Positions 44,196 to 57,104 are shown, counted from the stretch's first letter. The stretch is DNA of 64,000 nt from Sepioteuthis lessoniana (GCA_963585895.1 OY757904.1:3380078-3444077), one strand, 5' to 3'. Notes: a model not told the origin generated them from the sequence alone. Translations and numbers: made by a program.

Positions 44196-45174
44196 AATCA
44201 AAGTTAGTCAAGATTGCTTTAATTTTATAGATAACCAGTGTTATTGAAGATACAAATTATTTGTAGTTGATACATTCGAGAAAATTTCTATAAAAGTCCA
44301 TAATTTTGATTTCATTGAAACTTTTCTATTAATTATTAGGATAAGCATATTCATCTTGATTGTTTTGATTATAAAGAAAGCATCTGAAAACTTTACAAAG
44401 AAACTATTCCATTGCAGCTTATTTTCAAATGCTAACATCTATTATGACAATTCCTTGTCAATATAATCAACCCATCGTCAAGTCATTTCCTAACGCCAGT
44501 AAAAAATGTGCCCGAACGTCTTCAAAATAATCCCCTTGTTTTCAAGATATAATGAACTGTTCATTCATTGATTTTAAACGTCATAGATTGAAAATTGATG
44601 ATTATCTAAAGGAAATCATCCTTATAGACAAGTCCCAAAAAGTATTGACGATCTCTGGAGAGATGAAACCCAAATAAGATCTGTTATTTCGGAAGTCGAA
44701 GAAATCACAGTCTTAGATAAGCCAGAGTTACCAGCATCAGTAAATGTCGATACAAAATCTTTTGAAGAACTGACTATAAGAACTGTACTCTAAAAGGAAA
44801 CGCTGTGGATCAATTATTTAAACATATTCTGATTCTGATTCCTACAAAAGGTAAATGCTTTTATTTATAATATTGGCATATTGTTTCTGAGAGTTAAATC
44901 TCTAGATACAAAGTTGTCGTTAGATAGAAATATTTGTTTGTATTCGAATTTGCTTTTAAAGAGAAGATTTTTACTGGCAATTGTCTGGTGCGAAAAAGTA
45001 TTTTGCTGGTAATTTCCGATTTTCCATGAATTCATTCATCATTGTGCTAAGTCATAAACGATTTCCGTTTTAGTAAAATATAATTTATTCATGAATAGTT
45101 GAACAACGAATTAATTTGAATCAATAGTATATTTGCAATTATTTTGAATCACCTGTTACGATTAATGTGGCAGT

Positions 45175-45420
45175 TTATTGATTCCTCACAAGAAAAATTT
45201 AGCTGGTTTAAGTGAACGAAGGATCCCACAAACGTTTTCATCATCTTGGGAAACATTTTGACATTCAGAGCGTTTTGTACAGGAAGAAAAAGATGGAAAT
45301 CACTTGGTGCAAGGTCAGGTTAATAAGATGGAATGGGGTAGAACAGACCAGCCTAAATCTAGTATTTTTCCTGCGTGATTCTTTCAGTGTGTTCTAGCTT
45401 TATCTGGGAGAAGCTTAACA
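45175..45420 (-). pseudogene. Mariner C-terminal remnant, different subfamily
   Basis: Minus sense: EHTERITQEKY...LGWSVLPHS near 45390-45330, then PDLAPSDFHLFL at about 45325-45290 with the third catalytic aspartate, followed by QNALNVKMFPK and FSCEESIN. One stop lies before PDLAP. The motif spelling differs from the 19.9-kb copy (LAPSD, not LAPCD), so it is another subfamily. An end-like sequence at 46389-46414 could be its terminus. Confidence 0.7.
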
Positions 45421-45559
45421 GTTCTCCTATTGATGAGTACGATGTTGTATAACATGATGAAGGAAGAAATCATAACACAAAAATATCACACACAACTTTG
45501 TTTCTCGAAAGAATCTAAAGTTGATAGTAAGTGTGAAAGAGACAGAGAGATGAAGGACC

Positions 45560-45925
45560 CGACGGAGGAGACTCAGAAGACTTGCACTCTGCTATATTGA
45601 CCCTTAACTTATTAACTATGCTGTGTTTCCATATTCACGGCCTTACGTCTTTATTGACGAGAAGTACTCAACTGTGGGCCGCTGTTGACCACTGTTGGTC
45701 CCTTCCCCTCACACACACCGGGCGCCTGCCGGCCACTCGCTGGCGCTCTCCGAACCCCTTGACAGACTGACTGCAAGACTGAGACTAACAACTGCAAGAC
45801 TGAGATTGACCGTATCGGCCGTGGGTACCCGTGGACATATAATTTCAAAATGCCTAAGGGTTTCCGGTTCAACCTACGCATCAACCGCGGTGAAAATACC
45901 ATACACAAAGCATGAATTATATTCT
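45560..45925. other. GC-rich block, unknown
   Basis: GC-rich sequence with CACACACCGGGCGCCTGCCGG, and a short direct repeat ACTGCAAGACTGAGA (about 45770 and 45792). Frames on both strands are open but unrecognised. It could be part of an LTR or DNA element. Confidence 0.45.
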
Positions 45926-46388
45926 TAGGGTAGACTGCTGAGATTAATCCGTGTCAATCCACTGCCTTTTGCATTGAACATTGTCAAAGAAGACAAATTT
46001 TTCGTTACATGTAGTGAAATTCCTGTGAAAGATTCATTTTTCTGCCTTGAAATAAGACTTGTCGCGATGGATATGTGGTTTTCCATATTTTCTCTCTAGG
46101 GGTATGAGTTCAAATGCTAAGCTTGCTCATTTAGTGTAGTTTTCCTCTTTTAATTCTAAAGAAAATAAGAAGGGGATATACTTTGATGTTCAAACACGAA
46201 TAGAGAAAAGTCTAATAAGCCTGAGCCGTTCTAATTAGGTTAGATGTGAAGGTATAAAAATACGATGGCAAATTTTCACATCCTATCAAAATAGGTGTTT
46301 TCGTCATTGAATGCCAAGGGGATTATTTTAAAATTAATGTTTCATTCACTGTTCATTTCTCTCTCGGTAAATACAGTTTCAGTTAAGA

Positions 46389-46414
46389 GACTTTTTGATC
46401 ACACTCCGTATATG
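46389..46414. repeat. Mariner-like terminal repeat
   Basis: AGAGACTTTTTGATCACAC resembles the right end of the MITE at 38682-38710. There is no matching partner nearby. Confidence 0.4.
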
Positions 46415-46419
46415 TGCGT

Positions 46420-47340
46420 GTGTTGTAAAAACTTTGCATAATTCATTTTGTTTTCCGTATTAAAAACAAAGAATAATAAATTATAATTAACTGAATATTA
46501 TCTGTATAAAGGAATTTCAGAACCTGCTATCCCATCATGCATTACTGATTTCCGATAAAGTTTCTTCGTATCAGATGTTATGCTGCTAGATGTTTGTTTT
46601 GTTGTTCTTGCTAATCAGATCTTGTATTTTTTTTCCACTCACACCTCTTAAAATGTTACTGACTTGAATTGTTATTGATGATTTACAACCCGATTAAATC
46701 TTTAGAAGTGATGGCTATTTCCTTTTTCCTCTTTGTTTATAGGAATTAATCCATTCTTAACATACTTCCCTAACCAATAATTGATTTTAATTAATCAATA
46801 GCCTCGACTCGGAGAAACATGACAGACTATAAAGAATAATTTGGGTTATGATAAAAAGTTGCACTGGGACGGATTTTTAAGTGATTTATTTATTTATTTG
46901 GTATTTTTTTAAAACACCGGTGTATAATATCAGATTGCAACTTTCCTCAAAATTACTTAATAGCAAAGTCTGCTATTGAATTCTCAAACTCATATATATT
47001 ATTTATGAAACCTACATACATTGATTTAAAACATAAATCAAGCGCATCGCAATATATTGCAAGGAAATCTCCACTGTTGTTTTGTTTTTTTCCATGTAAT
47101 GATGGGCACCGACGAATTGAAGGAATTTATGTAATTCTAGCGAAGATAGAATTCTTGGTTTCAGTTTGATTTAACGCAAATACGCACGCTCTATGCTGTG
47201 ATTGGCTTATATAAATCATTTTATTGTTACATCAAAACTAAGCTATATTTTACGAGCGAGTGAGTCATCTTTTTTATGAGTCTTTTTACATGACGAGATG
47301 TTAAATTTTTTAGAAACAGTCCGTCAAAATCTTTCATAAT
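46420..47340. other. No gene recognised
   Basis: AT-rich, short frames only. Confidence 0.4.
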
Positions 47341-47344
47341 AATT

Positions 47345-47705
47345 TTAACGGCATGTCAACCCGTCTACGGTTATTCTATGTCTAACGGTTCATTGTACTT
47401 TCATTTTTATGTGGTTCTTCCTTAAAAGTTATTTTTTCATAATGGACCAATTGAATACGAATAATTTTTAAACAAAACTATTTAACCCATTGGTGGAACC
47501 CTAATTAGTAATACAACACCATCAGAGTGGACCTGGGAGTAATTGCAATGAAGAGGTACACCATGCTCCCTTAATCTCTGGAACTGGAGGTTTACCATCG
47601 GATACAGTTTGGTTTCATACACAAGAAAGCTTTTTTTTTTGACGAGGTAGGTCTTATCCCTCACTAATGGGGATACAGTCAGCGTATTAAAAGACCCACC
47701 GACAG
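47345..47705 (-). repeat. SINE-like family C copy, diverged
   Basis: Left tail CGGCATGTCAACCCGTC...CTATGTCTAACGG; body ACCATCAGAGTGGACCTGGG, GCAATGAAGAGGTAC and GGTCTTATCCCTC up to 47700. No sub-repeats. Confidence 0.7.
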
Positions 47706-48051
47706 GGCGAAGATTCTAAATGAGTAAATATTCTCAGAAAAATCTGAAATCAATAATTTTCCCAGTCATGACACATAGTTTTTAATTATTATTGTTCTTT
47801 CTTAGCAACTGGAACTGACTTTTATAATAACTCACAAACGGTTTGAATATGATAATTCAGTGAAAACAATAAATGTTCAGTAACGGCTGGCGAGATATTC
47901 GATGATATGAAATCACAAAAACGTCCTGGTCCCAAACAGTTAAAGACATCATGACGTTCAGTTTTGTTTCTTTTTGTTTGCAATTTATATTGGTAGACGT
48001 GCTCATTCCGTTTCTACATGAGATCGTTATCATTTTATCATTTTATTGTTT

Positions 48052-48124
48052 ATTGTTATAAATTAGGTTCAAACGTTTTTCTTTTTATAAAAAACAACAA
48101 CATTTGAACCTAATTTATAACAAT
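48052..48124. repeat. Perfect 22-bp inverted repeat
   Basis: ATTGTTATAAATTAGGTTC begins the left arm (48052-48073) and its exact complement forms the right arm (48103-48124), with a 29-bp AT-rich loop. Possibly a tiny MITE. Confidence 0.85.
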
Positions 48125-48336
48125 ATCTGTCGTACTATTTTTGATGCACGTAAATCCATTGAATTTTGTGAATTAATCATAAGCGTATCAGACGTAAAAA
48201 TAAAGAAAATACAATGCAATGGATACTATAATATTCTTTTCTTGCAAGCCAATTAATTATGATTTTTCTCCACATTTGATGCAACGAGAAGAATGAGACA
48301 TTTTTATATAATCTTTCTTTCTTTATAATTGATAAT

Positions 48337-48432
48337 CATACATACATACATACATATGAAATTATACATATTTTCCATTTACTAATGTACACATAATATG
48401 TATGTATGTATGTATGTATGTATGTGTGTGTG
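48337..48432. repeat. (CATA)n facing (TATG)n
   Basis: A CATA run and a TATG run about 50 bp apart on the same strand; they are reverse complements and could form a hairpin. Confidence 0.9.
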
Positions 48433-48439
48433 TTTATTG

Positions 48440-50360
48440 GTCAATGTGTATATTTGTATGTGTCAAGTACTGACTGTGTAAGTGAGAAAGAAAGACATAA
48501 TAAAAACAGAGAAGAGAAAGAAGGGGGAAATTAATGCTTCTCTATTTTACTCATTCAAGTTCCATCAATTGAAGTTGGGATTGACGACCATGAAAAAACG
48601 TTTTAGAATGTAAAACATAGTTAGGGCTAGTTTTATACTGAACCCTGAGGATGTAAATATTTTTTGAAATATAACGATTTTCAGTAAATCTTTTATCACT
48701 ATAAATATTAATTATGAAAGAACATTATATTTACAAAACTTTGCTCTGAACCCTAAAACTGTCTATTTCTATCTTTGCAGTGAATTTTAATTTTTTCGGA
48801 GAAGTTACCAGTTTCCCAAAGAAGAAATAAAGAATCAATCAACATGGAAAGTAATAAATACTGGAAGAAAAGTTGTGTGATTAGAATTATCGACAAGAGA
48901 TTCCCATGAACTGTACACATTTATGTATTAAAGAATGGACAGACCAAAAAGAAAGTTGTTAACAATCAATAAATATGAATTTCATCTTGCAATGATTCGA
49001 GAAAAAACGAAGAATCAGAATTTCCACGGCAATATATTCTGTAAGACGAAAAAAAGAAAAAATTCTGAAATTTTTCTGTTTTCAAACTTAATCACTTTTC
49101 CCCACGCAAATAAACTAATCACACAAAACGAAATGTTTACACTTATTTCTTAAATCGACAATTTAAAAAAAGAATAAAAATTTACCTAATCTGGAAAGGA
49201 TTTGAAAATAAGATCTAATCGTGAAACGTAAATTACTAAATTTTCTAGTGTTTGAGAAAAAAAAAGCGAACCCCAGAAAAATCAGTGTCTGATATTGAAA
49301 CATTGGACTTTGTTCGAGTTTTATCAAAACAAGAAAAGAAAAACGTACATCTTGAAAACACTATATTGAAGAATTCAAGAACACTGTTGTCATCAACAAT
49401 ACCATGGTGCCAATATTCATTGCCGGCATTAAATTTACGGACACACCCACTTCAGGCAGACGAATCTAAAGGAATAAAAAATCCCTTCCTCCTACATCAC
49501 TATTTTCCCGCCTCTTGCATGTCACACAAAGAATTTGGCCACGCCAGCGGCTAAAGGACGCATTTAGCACCTTGCTTCTTTCTACCTCAATACATATATA
49601 TATATATATTTTTCTTTTGTGAGAGGTATTCTTCATCCATTCTTTATTGGGTATATACTGCCTTCGGTCTGGTGCAGCAATTATTGTTTCCTGTTGAATT
49701 TTTCTTTTTAAATGAATTTGCAGCCAGTTAGTCGTAGAACAAGACCTGATTCATCCGACGGTAAGAGATCAACTGGACTTTGCATATCATCACTCAGTAG
49801 AATTAACCCAATAACAAGGCGAAGAAAAAGAATATCAATCGAAAATAAAGTAACCACATGTTTTTTATGCCACATTAAAGATAATCCATAAACCTGAAGA
49901 GTTATTCAACAAGAGCGATACCAATTTTCTGTTTTGATTCATTATAAATAATGATGGACATTAGAAGTATATCATTGACGATATCACCAAAGTTTAATGA
50001 GAAATATAAATGGAACTAGATTCATTGATTAAACTGATATCACCGTAAACCGTAAACTAAATCCCCATCATCATCATCATCATCATCAATAACAATATTA
50101 GCAAAATCACTGTCATTCCCATGATAATCTTCTCTGTAATTAACATAAATATCTTATGCTTTCTATCTTTTAACTTGCTTGAAATATCCGTACAACGTAT
50201 AAACAAGAATAAATAGATTTGGGTAACTGAATTCAGAGGATTCTTACATTACAGCCCGTTCCTTTGCTTTTTGCATTCACAAAGCTCAAGCGTTTTGAGA
50301 CTCGTTTGGAGAAAAACACCACATGATTCCTCGCTAATACTTCGTTTATCACTACTTAAT
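48440..50360. other. Least repetitive stretch, no assigned gene
   Basis: A frame at 49252-49554 (100 codons from TTG) is K/N-rich at first, then of mixed composition (CQYSLPALNLRTHPLQADE). I do not recognise it. A short (CAT)n lies at 50068-50090. Confidence 0.35.
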
Positions 50361-50419
50361 CAACTAAATCATCTTTTCCAAAGTTTTAATTGACCGACGC
50401 AGGTAAGCAAAATCGAAGC

Positions 50420-50580
50420 TTACAAGTTGATTAAAACAAAGGGGGCAAGTTTTACTTACACACTGGAGAATCGCCCCGACATAGCCAGGCACTACTCGCA
50501 TCTTTATGATCTCCGAAGAAACGAGCGGACCCACCACTAACGGCGACAATGACGTGGAGTTTACCACAAGAACAGGTCAG
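50420..50580 (-). other. Possible host exon (weak)
   Basis: On the minus strand a moderately GC-rich, repeat-free segment ends in AGTGT followed by GTAAGTAAAA (near 50453), a consensus 5' splice site. A 67-codon frame covers it (STSLSPLVVGPLVSSEIIKM) without an ATG at its start. No acceptor with a pyrimidine tract is obvious upstream. It might be a 5' exon, but I do not recognise the product. Confidence 0.2.
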
Positions 50581-50599
50581 TAGGATATGAATTTTACAT

Positions 50600-51678
50600 T
50601 CCAGTTTGCTTCTTTGTCCGAATTATTGATACATTATAATCATATACGTTTACACAATCTTTAACTTTTGAAATAATATGTTCTAATACAATTGTGAACG
50701 AATAATAGGTACATCCACAAAAAAAAAAAAAAAAAAAAATTACAGCGTCTCGTAATAATTTACATATCCTCATTAAAGTTTATAATTAGACTTTAATTTC
50801 ACAAATGAATTAATTCTAAAAAGAAAAAAAAATCATTTGGAGTGCTTAAATAAATTTTTAGACAATTTTTATTTTATCATCCAAATTTACTTTTTTACGC
50901 CATGACCGATAAAATTTACGAGCGTCTGTCGAGAAAATTGAAGTATGAGTAAAATAAATGAGAAAATGTTGTATTCTTTATGTATTCAAGATCGTATAGA
51001 AGGGTTAATCGTAAGAGATAAAACAACTATTTCTTAATGATCTTCTATACATAAGAATCAAATATTTTAGTGTGTTGTAAAAATTTCAATTTTCCTATGA
51101 AAAAACTTTGATAACAATGATTCAGAAATTTAAAGGAAAAATAATTATAAACAAAGACTTTTAAAAACATCGAAAAATGGCGTGTCCAGAATTTTTCTTT
51201 TATAACTTTTAGATTCAGTTCATATTTTTTCAACTTTTGTGAAAGTTTCAAATAAAATTTCAACTAATTTCATTTTTCCCGGCACTTATTGCTTAGAAAT
51301 ATAAATGATATAAATATTCAAAAGATATTGTTTCTTTCAAAATAAACTTATTCAATTAGTTCAGAATTAAGTATAAAATTTTTATTGAAATCATATTATT
51401 TGAAGATTTTCGGTAGATATTTTAAAAACATGTAAAAAAAGTATGTTCCAATCTTATAATGCAAACACCTTTTCAAATACAAAATATCTCCATTTGTTTA
51501 CAGTCGTCGCAAATTACTTTTATAAAAGAAATTTCATCAAAATTTTAACTAAATATTTAAATATAACAATAAAATAGCAGATGATTCCTTCCCAAGTTGA
51601 TGGCCAATTTCACTATAAAAATATCCTCAATGTTTATTGTTTGTGTCTAGATTGGTATCCCATTGGCCTAGAATACAT

Positions 51679-51736
<58 letters not shown>

Positions 51737-53080
51737 CAACAACAACATATTCAGTTATACTAAACATTCGTAAACATTTTCATATTCGCAAGGGACCACA
51801 TCGTACGACTTTTTAAAATAAATCCACTACGTACACAAGTTTGAGTGATTTCTTTTGCACGAGACTGTTTTATCAATTACCCTATTCCTAACAAATATTC
51901 CCGTAACACCTTTTTGAACTTATAAGAATATTTAGCTGTGTTATAGTTGAATCGTTTTACCCTAGCAGTAATACTGAGATGTGTTTCTTGCACATTTATC
52001 ATAAATATTTTAGCTTTCAATATTGTATTATCAGATCATCTCTCCTCTTTTTTCCCCGCTCACCTCGGTTCCAAGTCTTACCCAAACCCTAAATTAGGAT
52101 TCTTTTCTACTAGAGTTTCTCTGATTCGTTCGTGCCATACTTTATTCCAAATCTTTATCTATCTAGGTATGCAACTGCATAGATCACTTCTCCCTCATAT
52201 GAAATATCAGATAATTCCTTATGCTTAAGTCCCTTTCCAATCTCTCTCCCCAATCTTGATTTGTCTACATGAAATTAAAAGGATCCTTGGTCACTTCTCG
52301 TTCGTATAGCTTTCTTAAACTTTTGGTAATCTCATCCATCTAATCAAATTCATTGTCAATTCAATTTTGATCTTTAATATCATTAACATCATTTAATGCG
52401 TTATCATGTATAAGAAAAATAAATTGATCCTCCTGTATAGACTGTTTCATTGTTGTTGTGGTAAAGGGGTGAATTTTGGCAGTTGGGTGAGTTCTGGAAT
52501 TAGTTTGAAAAAAAATCGTGAAAGAGGAAGATATAGAAGGATTAGATTACCGTCAGTTAAGAATATTTTCATTCAAAAGAAGGTGGCTACAAATACTTCA
52601 GTATTCTTTAGTTTGATGAAATGAAAAAGGTGAAATAAAATTTGATTAAAGCATATTTAACAAGATTTGAATTTATAACTGAAACCCTATAACAGCCAAC
52701 AACAGAGGTTGTAAGACAGAGTGCTTTTATGATCAAATAGGGACGAAGGACGAAATTCAACGTGTTGATGGGTACACCCAGAAGTTGATGATGGAATATA
52801 AAATACTGCCTCCATAAAACAATGTGGTCGTATTGTACATCCCTCAAATTGTTGGAGGGTGAAGTTTGATTACCACTGAAAAGTCTGTTCCCTGTAAATG
52901 TAAATCTACAGAAAATCAACTGGCACGCAGTGATGGGGTTGCTTTTATAGAATATATAAGAACGTAATAATTTGGTTATTGACGATATCGAGGAGATAGA
53001 TGAGTATAAGAATGTGATGACAGACGTGCTAAGCGTGTGTGAAGATTTGATCTACATACCCAGTTCGGAATGAAAAAAAA
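50600..53080. other. AT-rich DNA with (AAT)n(AAC)n
   Basis: (AAT)n(AAC)n at 51681-51748 and poly-A at 50720-50740. No gene is recognised. The frame at 51947-52228 is unassigned. Confidence 0.45.
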
Positions 53081-53084
53081 AAAA

Positions 53085-53590
53085 AAAGAAAACATATTGT
53101 TCATGGAATTGCTTAAGTACTGACCTGAAACCTGGAACAGAGAATCTTATATTGGCTGCTCAAAATCAGGCTCTAAACACTAATTCAGTGAAGAACATTT
53201 ACAATCAAGCAGTGTTGTACAATTTTTCGTTTAGAGAGTGAAAACGGTGATCCATAGAATGACCGCCTGGAACCTGTTTGTGCAGAAACTGTATAGGCGA
53301 TAAGATATTGTTGCATTTGAGAAGGATAACAGGTGTTACATTATTGATGCAGCTATCTCAGGTGACTACAACATAAGGCATAAAGAATTCGAGAAAATCT
53401 ACAATTATTCAGAGCTTCGAGTCGAATCTGCAAAGTTGTAGAATACAAACGCTAAAGATATACCAACTGTGTTTGGTGCTTTTGACACTGTTTCTAAGAA
53501 ACCCCTATCATATATCAATGAATTACGTATAGCAGCAAACATAACAGCCTTACAGAAATCATTACTCTAATGAACAGCGAATATATTACA
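53085..53590 (+). pseudogene. RLE-type LINE C-terminus, older subfamily
   Basis: With frame changes it decodes to TENLILAAQNQALNTNSVKN near 53140, then DIVAFEKDNRCYIIDAAISGD at about 53305-53365, NYSELRVESAKL, VFGAFDTVSKKPLSYI and NITALQKSLL. The D(I/V)...IIDxA pattern matches the PD-(D/E)xK-like nuclease of RLE-type LINEs. The cysteine knuckle is not intact. It is a different subfamily from the (TAA)n-tailed fragments. Confidence 0.6.
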
Positions 53591-53744
53591 AAATGAGTTC
53601 TCTGTCTAAGGTCATATGACTTGATGGCAAGTATATTATATTTCCGATGTTACTAACAAAAACCGTACCAAAAAAGATAAGAATAATAGTTGCCAGATAT
53701 AATTTTCATTGCTATTCATGACTTTTAATGCGAACAGAGAAAGT

Positions 53745-53935
53745 ATATTATATTAAACAACTAGAATACTTAGAAGAGTCCTGCAGATATGAGGAGACTT
53801 CAACGAAAAACTGCTAGTTGAAACTCCCAGTCACGAGTTAAATAGTACCACTACTGTTCTTCGAGAAGGATAAATTTGGCATTAAATAATCCAAGAAGGT
53901 TGATATGCCATTAAGTAAACAAACAAACAAACAAA
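53745..53935 (+). repeat. LINE 3' scrap joined to SINE-B tail
   Basis: 53745-53800 resembles the 3' end of the RLE LINE (AATACTTAGAAGAGTCCTG, ATATGAGGAGACTT). 53845-53935 is a type-B SINE tail in plus orientation (AGTACCACTACTGTTCTTC, TTGGCATTAAATAATCC, GTTGATATGCCATTAAG) ending in (AAAC)n. Confidence 0.7.
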
Positions 53936-53968
53936 CTAGATCTCAGTTAAAACTGGCGTGAAAAACTC

Positions 53969-53970
<2 letters not shown>

Positions 53971-54006
<36 letters not shown>

Positions 54007-54489
54007 TTGTATATGCACAACCCAAAATCCGTCCTGGGAAATGCGACCCACAAACCTTTCTGGGATTTTGAGATGCAAACGGATCAATAAATCATAACCA
54101 AACGACCAGACCTTGTGATTGTCAACAACAAAAAAGGAGAAAAAAGAACCTGCCGAATAGTCGAGTCTTCCGTTCAGGCTAACCACAGGGTAAAACGGAA
54201 AGAAAGTTAAAAGATAGATAAGTACCTAGACCTTGCTAGAGAACTGAAAAAACTATGGAATATGAAAGTGACGGTGATCTCAACCGCAATTTGTGCTCTT
54301 GGTACAATCACCAAAGAATTGGTAAAGTAACTAGAGGACTTGGAAATAAGAGGATGAGTGGAAGCCATTCATACTACAGTAACGCTAAGATCGACCAGAA
54401 TACTGAGAATAGTCCTAGAAACTTGAGGAGACTTACTGTAACTCAAACTACAGTGAAAACCACCAGTTAACGCTGATGTGAAAACTCTT

Positions 54490-54533
<44 letters not shown>
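53971..54533 (+). pseudogene. RLE-type LINE, 3' fragment 3, between (AAT)n runs
   Basis: It starts after an (AAT)n run (53971-54004) with YMHNPKSVLG, then RPDLVIVNNKKG and TCRIVESSVQANHRVK. The PD of the nuclease is kept but the downstream acidic residue of VDF is VES. Then YLDLARELKKLWNMKVTVIS, ALGTITKELVK and RSTRILRIVLET, ending in (TAA)n at 54491-54533. Several stops. Confidence 0.85.
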
Positions 54534-54534
<1 letters not shown>

Positions 54535-54977
54535 CTTATTTGTTGTTCTGTTTCTATATTTTATCTAATCCTATAAGTATTCTCATACTCCTTACACACT
54601 ATTTCCTTACTACTCATGTATCAAATAATAGTTTCATTATATTTAATGAACCATTTTATCTACGCTGTTCAAAGTTTATAAATAAGTATCAAGGCCAAAT
54701 TGGCTACAAAGTTCTAGCATGTTTTTGTAATACTCCAATCAATTTCTTTTTCCTAAACGGTAACATAGAAAACGAACGAAGAGTTGAACAAAAAAAAAAA
54801 ATGTAAGGCGAAGCAGAATTTTTTTTTTTTTCATGCTGTCTTTATCATTAAAAATACATAGATTAGTAAAAAAAAACCCAAAACAATAAGTTTTTATTTA
54901 AAATTAGTGTGATTTTCTTTTTGTTTCAATATGATTATGAATTCCTATTTATGATCCAAGAGTAACAAAACTTAAAA

Positions 54978-55298
54978 ATGGCAATTGATATAATTATGAA
55001 TACAAATAAAATACCGATAGATTTTATGGTTGATTTTTACGGGTGTTCTGCTGGTTATACAACAAATAATACATGGAGGGAAATGATAACAAAGGGATAT
55101 CAAAATATCCAAGTAAATGATCTTAGTTTTAGACAAAATGAAATGGATTATTGTCATAAATTAATATGTATGACTGTTAGAAATATTTTCAACCCCAAAT
55201 CTGCTGATTTTAAAATAGTGATGAAAAAAAAAAATGAAAAGTTCGACATTATTTTTAAACGTACCCTAATTATTTTCATTTATGAAAAAAAGAAATAA
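54978..55298 (+). CDS. Unassigned 106-codon open frame
   Basis: It starts at an ATG and has no stop for 106 codons in AT-rich DNA. The first 70 residues are of mixed composition (DFMVDFYGCSAGYTTNNTW, NDLSFRQNEMDYCHKLIC); the end is lysine-rich. I recognise no domain. About two chance frames of this size are expected in a window of this length and composition, so it is probably not a gene. Poly-A and poly-T runs flank it. Confidence 0.15.
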   Translation: MAIDIIMNTNKIPIDFMVDFYGCSAGYTTNNTWREMITKGYQNIQVNDLSFRQNEMDYCHKLICMTVRNIFNPKSADFKIVMKKKNEKFDIIFKRTLIIFIYEKKK

Positions 55299-55319
55299 AT
55301 TTAAATGTTTGGTGGTACC

Positions 55320-55672
55320 TAATCATCATCATCATCATGATCATGTCGTGCATGGTTATCCCTGACCCTCTCTCGCCACTTCTCCTTATCGTTCATCGCC
55401 TCTGGCAGATCTTCAGGACTACATAGCTGCTGAATGTATGTTCGAGCTAGTCGTCCTGCTTTTGCCCGTCCATATGTGGGGTCCATAGGAGTACATCACT
55501 TATGAGCTCGTTCATGCTTCTCCAGCAGTGTCCTGCATGTCTGGTTCGTCTAACTTGGATAGTTTTCATGATGGGAGGCAGGTAGTCGTATAGTTGGTGC
55601 CTTGTGGGGCGTTGCTGCCATACTTGTTCAATATTGCTCGCAGCATTCTTGTGTACTTGCCGTCTAGCTAAA
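55320..55672 (-). pseudogene. APE-type LINE, 3' end
   Basis: Minus sense: ASNIEQVWQQRPTRHQLYDYLPP, IMKTIQVRRTRHAGHCWRS, ELISDVLLWTPHMDGQKQDD, then the C-terminus, ending in (ATG)n, seen on the plus strand as (CAT)n at 55323-55338. Only the last 115 codons remain, with one frameshift. Confidence 0.9.
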
Positions 55673-55734
55673 CATATAGTTATCAATATCAAAAACATAC
55701 TGAACCAATTTAGTTAGAGAGTAAGAATGTATGT

Positions 55735-55815
55735 ATGTGCATGTATGTGTGTGTGCATGTGTATGTGTGTGTGTGTGAGTGAGAGAGACACAGAGACGGA
55801 GAGAGACTGACAGAC
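55735..55815. repeat. (TG)n and (GA)n low complexity
   Basis: TGTGTG and GAGAGA-rich sequence. Confidence 0.8.
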
Positions 55816-56345
55816 ACAGGCAGAGTCCTTTAAATTGTGTCACCATTAACGATGGACAAAATCAAAACTACATTTATGCCTAAATATCAATAGTGTATTA
55901 CAGAAATTTAAGCAATTTAAATTATGTAATTTATCATCTGATTTGAGGAAGGCTTACAGAAACGCATTTGAACAGTCATCATTGGAAAAATATTGATGAA
56001 CTATGTTTACTCGTTCCATATTGTAATTAAAATGTTTTAGAGAGAGTGCAGATAAATGTCAGATTGAAAAAATCCAATCACATGCCCTAAAACCCCGTGA
56101 CTACTGATTTTTCTGGATTATCGTCACAGAGGCTCAACCTTTGTTTACATCATATTATTTTCTCATTCTTTTTTTAGTATTATCCACCCTAATTCATTAT
56201 GCGTTTTTTCTCACGGTCAGGAAATTGAACAACAATTGCTTTCCTGTTTTTAGTAGTTCATAAATGATAAAATATTAATGAACACTTAACTGGTTCACCT
56301 TGAAACTAGTGGACATATCTTAAACCATGCTGCACCAGGGAAAAT

Positions 56346-56346
<1 letters not shown>

Positions 56347-56374
<28 letters not shown>
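56347..56374. repeat. (AGC)n microsatellite
   Basis: Nine AGC units. Confidence 0.95.
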
Positions 56375-56376
<2 letters not shown>

Positions 56377-56399
56377 AACAATCCCCAAAATAATGTATA

Positions 56400-56940
56400 A
56401 TCGAATACAACAAAATTAGTCCAAAAGGAGTTAAAACATTACTACGATTGGGTGGAAAAGATGACAAATTGTGCAAACAACCAGGATTAACCATACAAAT
56501 TAAAGGTAGATATGCAAAACTTCTATTCTAAGAATATTTAAAAAAGAGTGAAATTCTCTGAAACTGAAACAGATCAACTAATCCAGGCCAGATTAACAAA
56601 TCGAGACCAGATTATCGGAAGTAAGAAAGAAAAAGTGGATTTTGTTGACCAAGTAGATCATAAAGTAAAACTTGAAAAGAACACAAAAACATTTAACCGA
56701 ATAGAGAAAAAATTAAAACATGAAGGTAGGTTTTTCCCAAAGGACATAGTAAAAAAATGTGAGAGAACTGAAAATCCATGGAAGAATCGAAGCCATCAAT
56801 GGAACAGTATTGTGAAAACAAAACAAAAAATACCACAAAAGATAAAAAAAACCTGGCAGAAATACTGAGGAGGGTGTTGGATAGATATTTTGTTATACAA
56901 ATTGCTGACGTGAAACATCAAGCACCTGTTTGGACGTTGT
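56400..56940 (+). pseudogene. Strongly decayed RLE-type LINE C-terminus
   Basis: CKQPGLTIQIKGRYAK near 56480 resembles the region before the nuclease. Then TDQLIQARLTNRDQIIGSKK and VDFVDQVDHKVKLEKN (about 56568-56690) align with TDHLI-RRPDLVIV...VDFAVPADHRVK. The 106-codon frame (56548-56868) is lysine-rich. Assigned by motif order only. Confidence 0.5.
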
Positions 56941-57104
56941 AAATCCATGAAAAGTAGTAATATTGAACATAGAACAAGATGGTTCGTTAAAATGTTTCTA
57001 TTATCTATTGTGATTTTTTTAGAGTATCATTAACTTATATAAACTTTTGCTTCATTTATATGTTTTTCACAGGATTTTAACGCGCACAAACAGCAACTTT
57101 GTTT

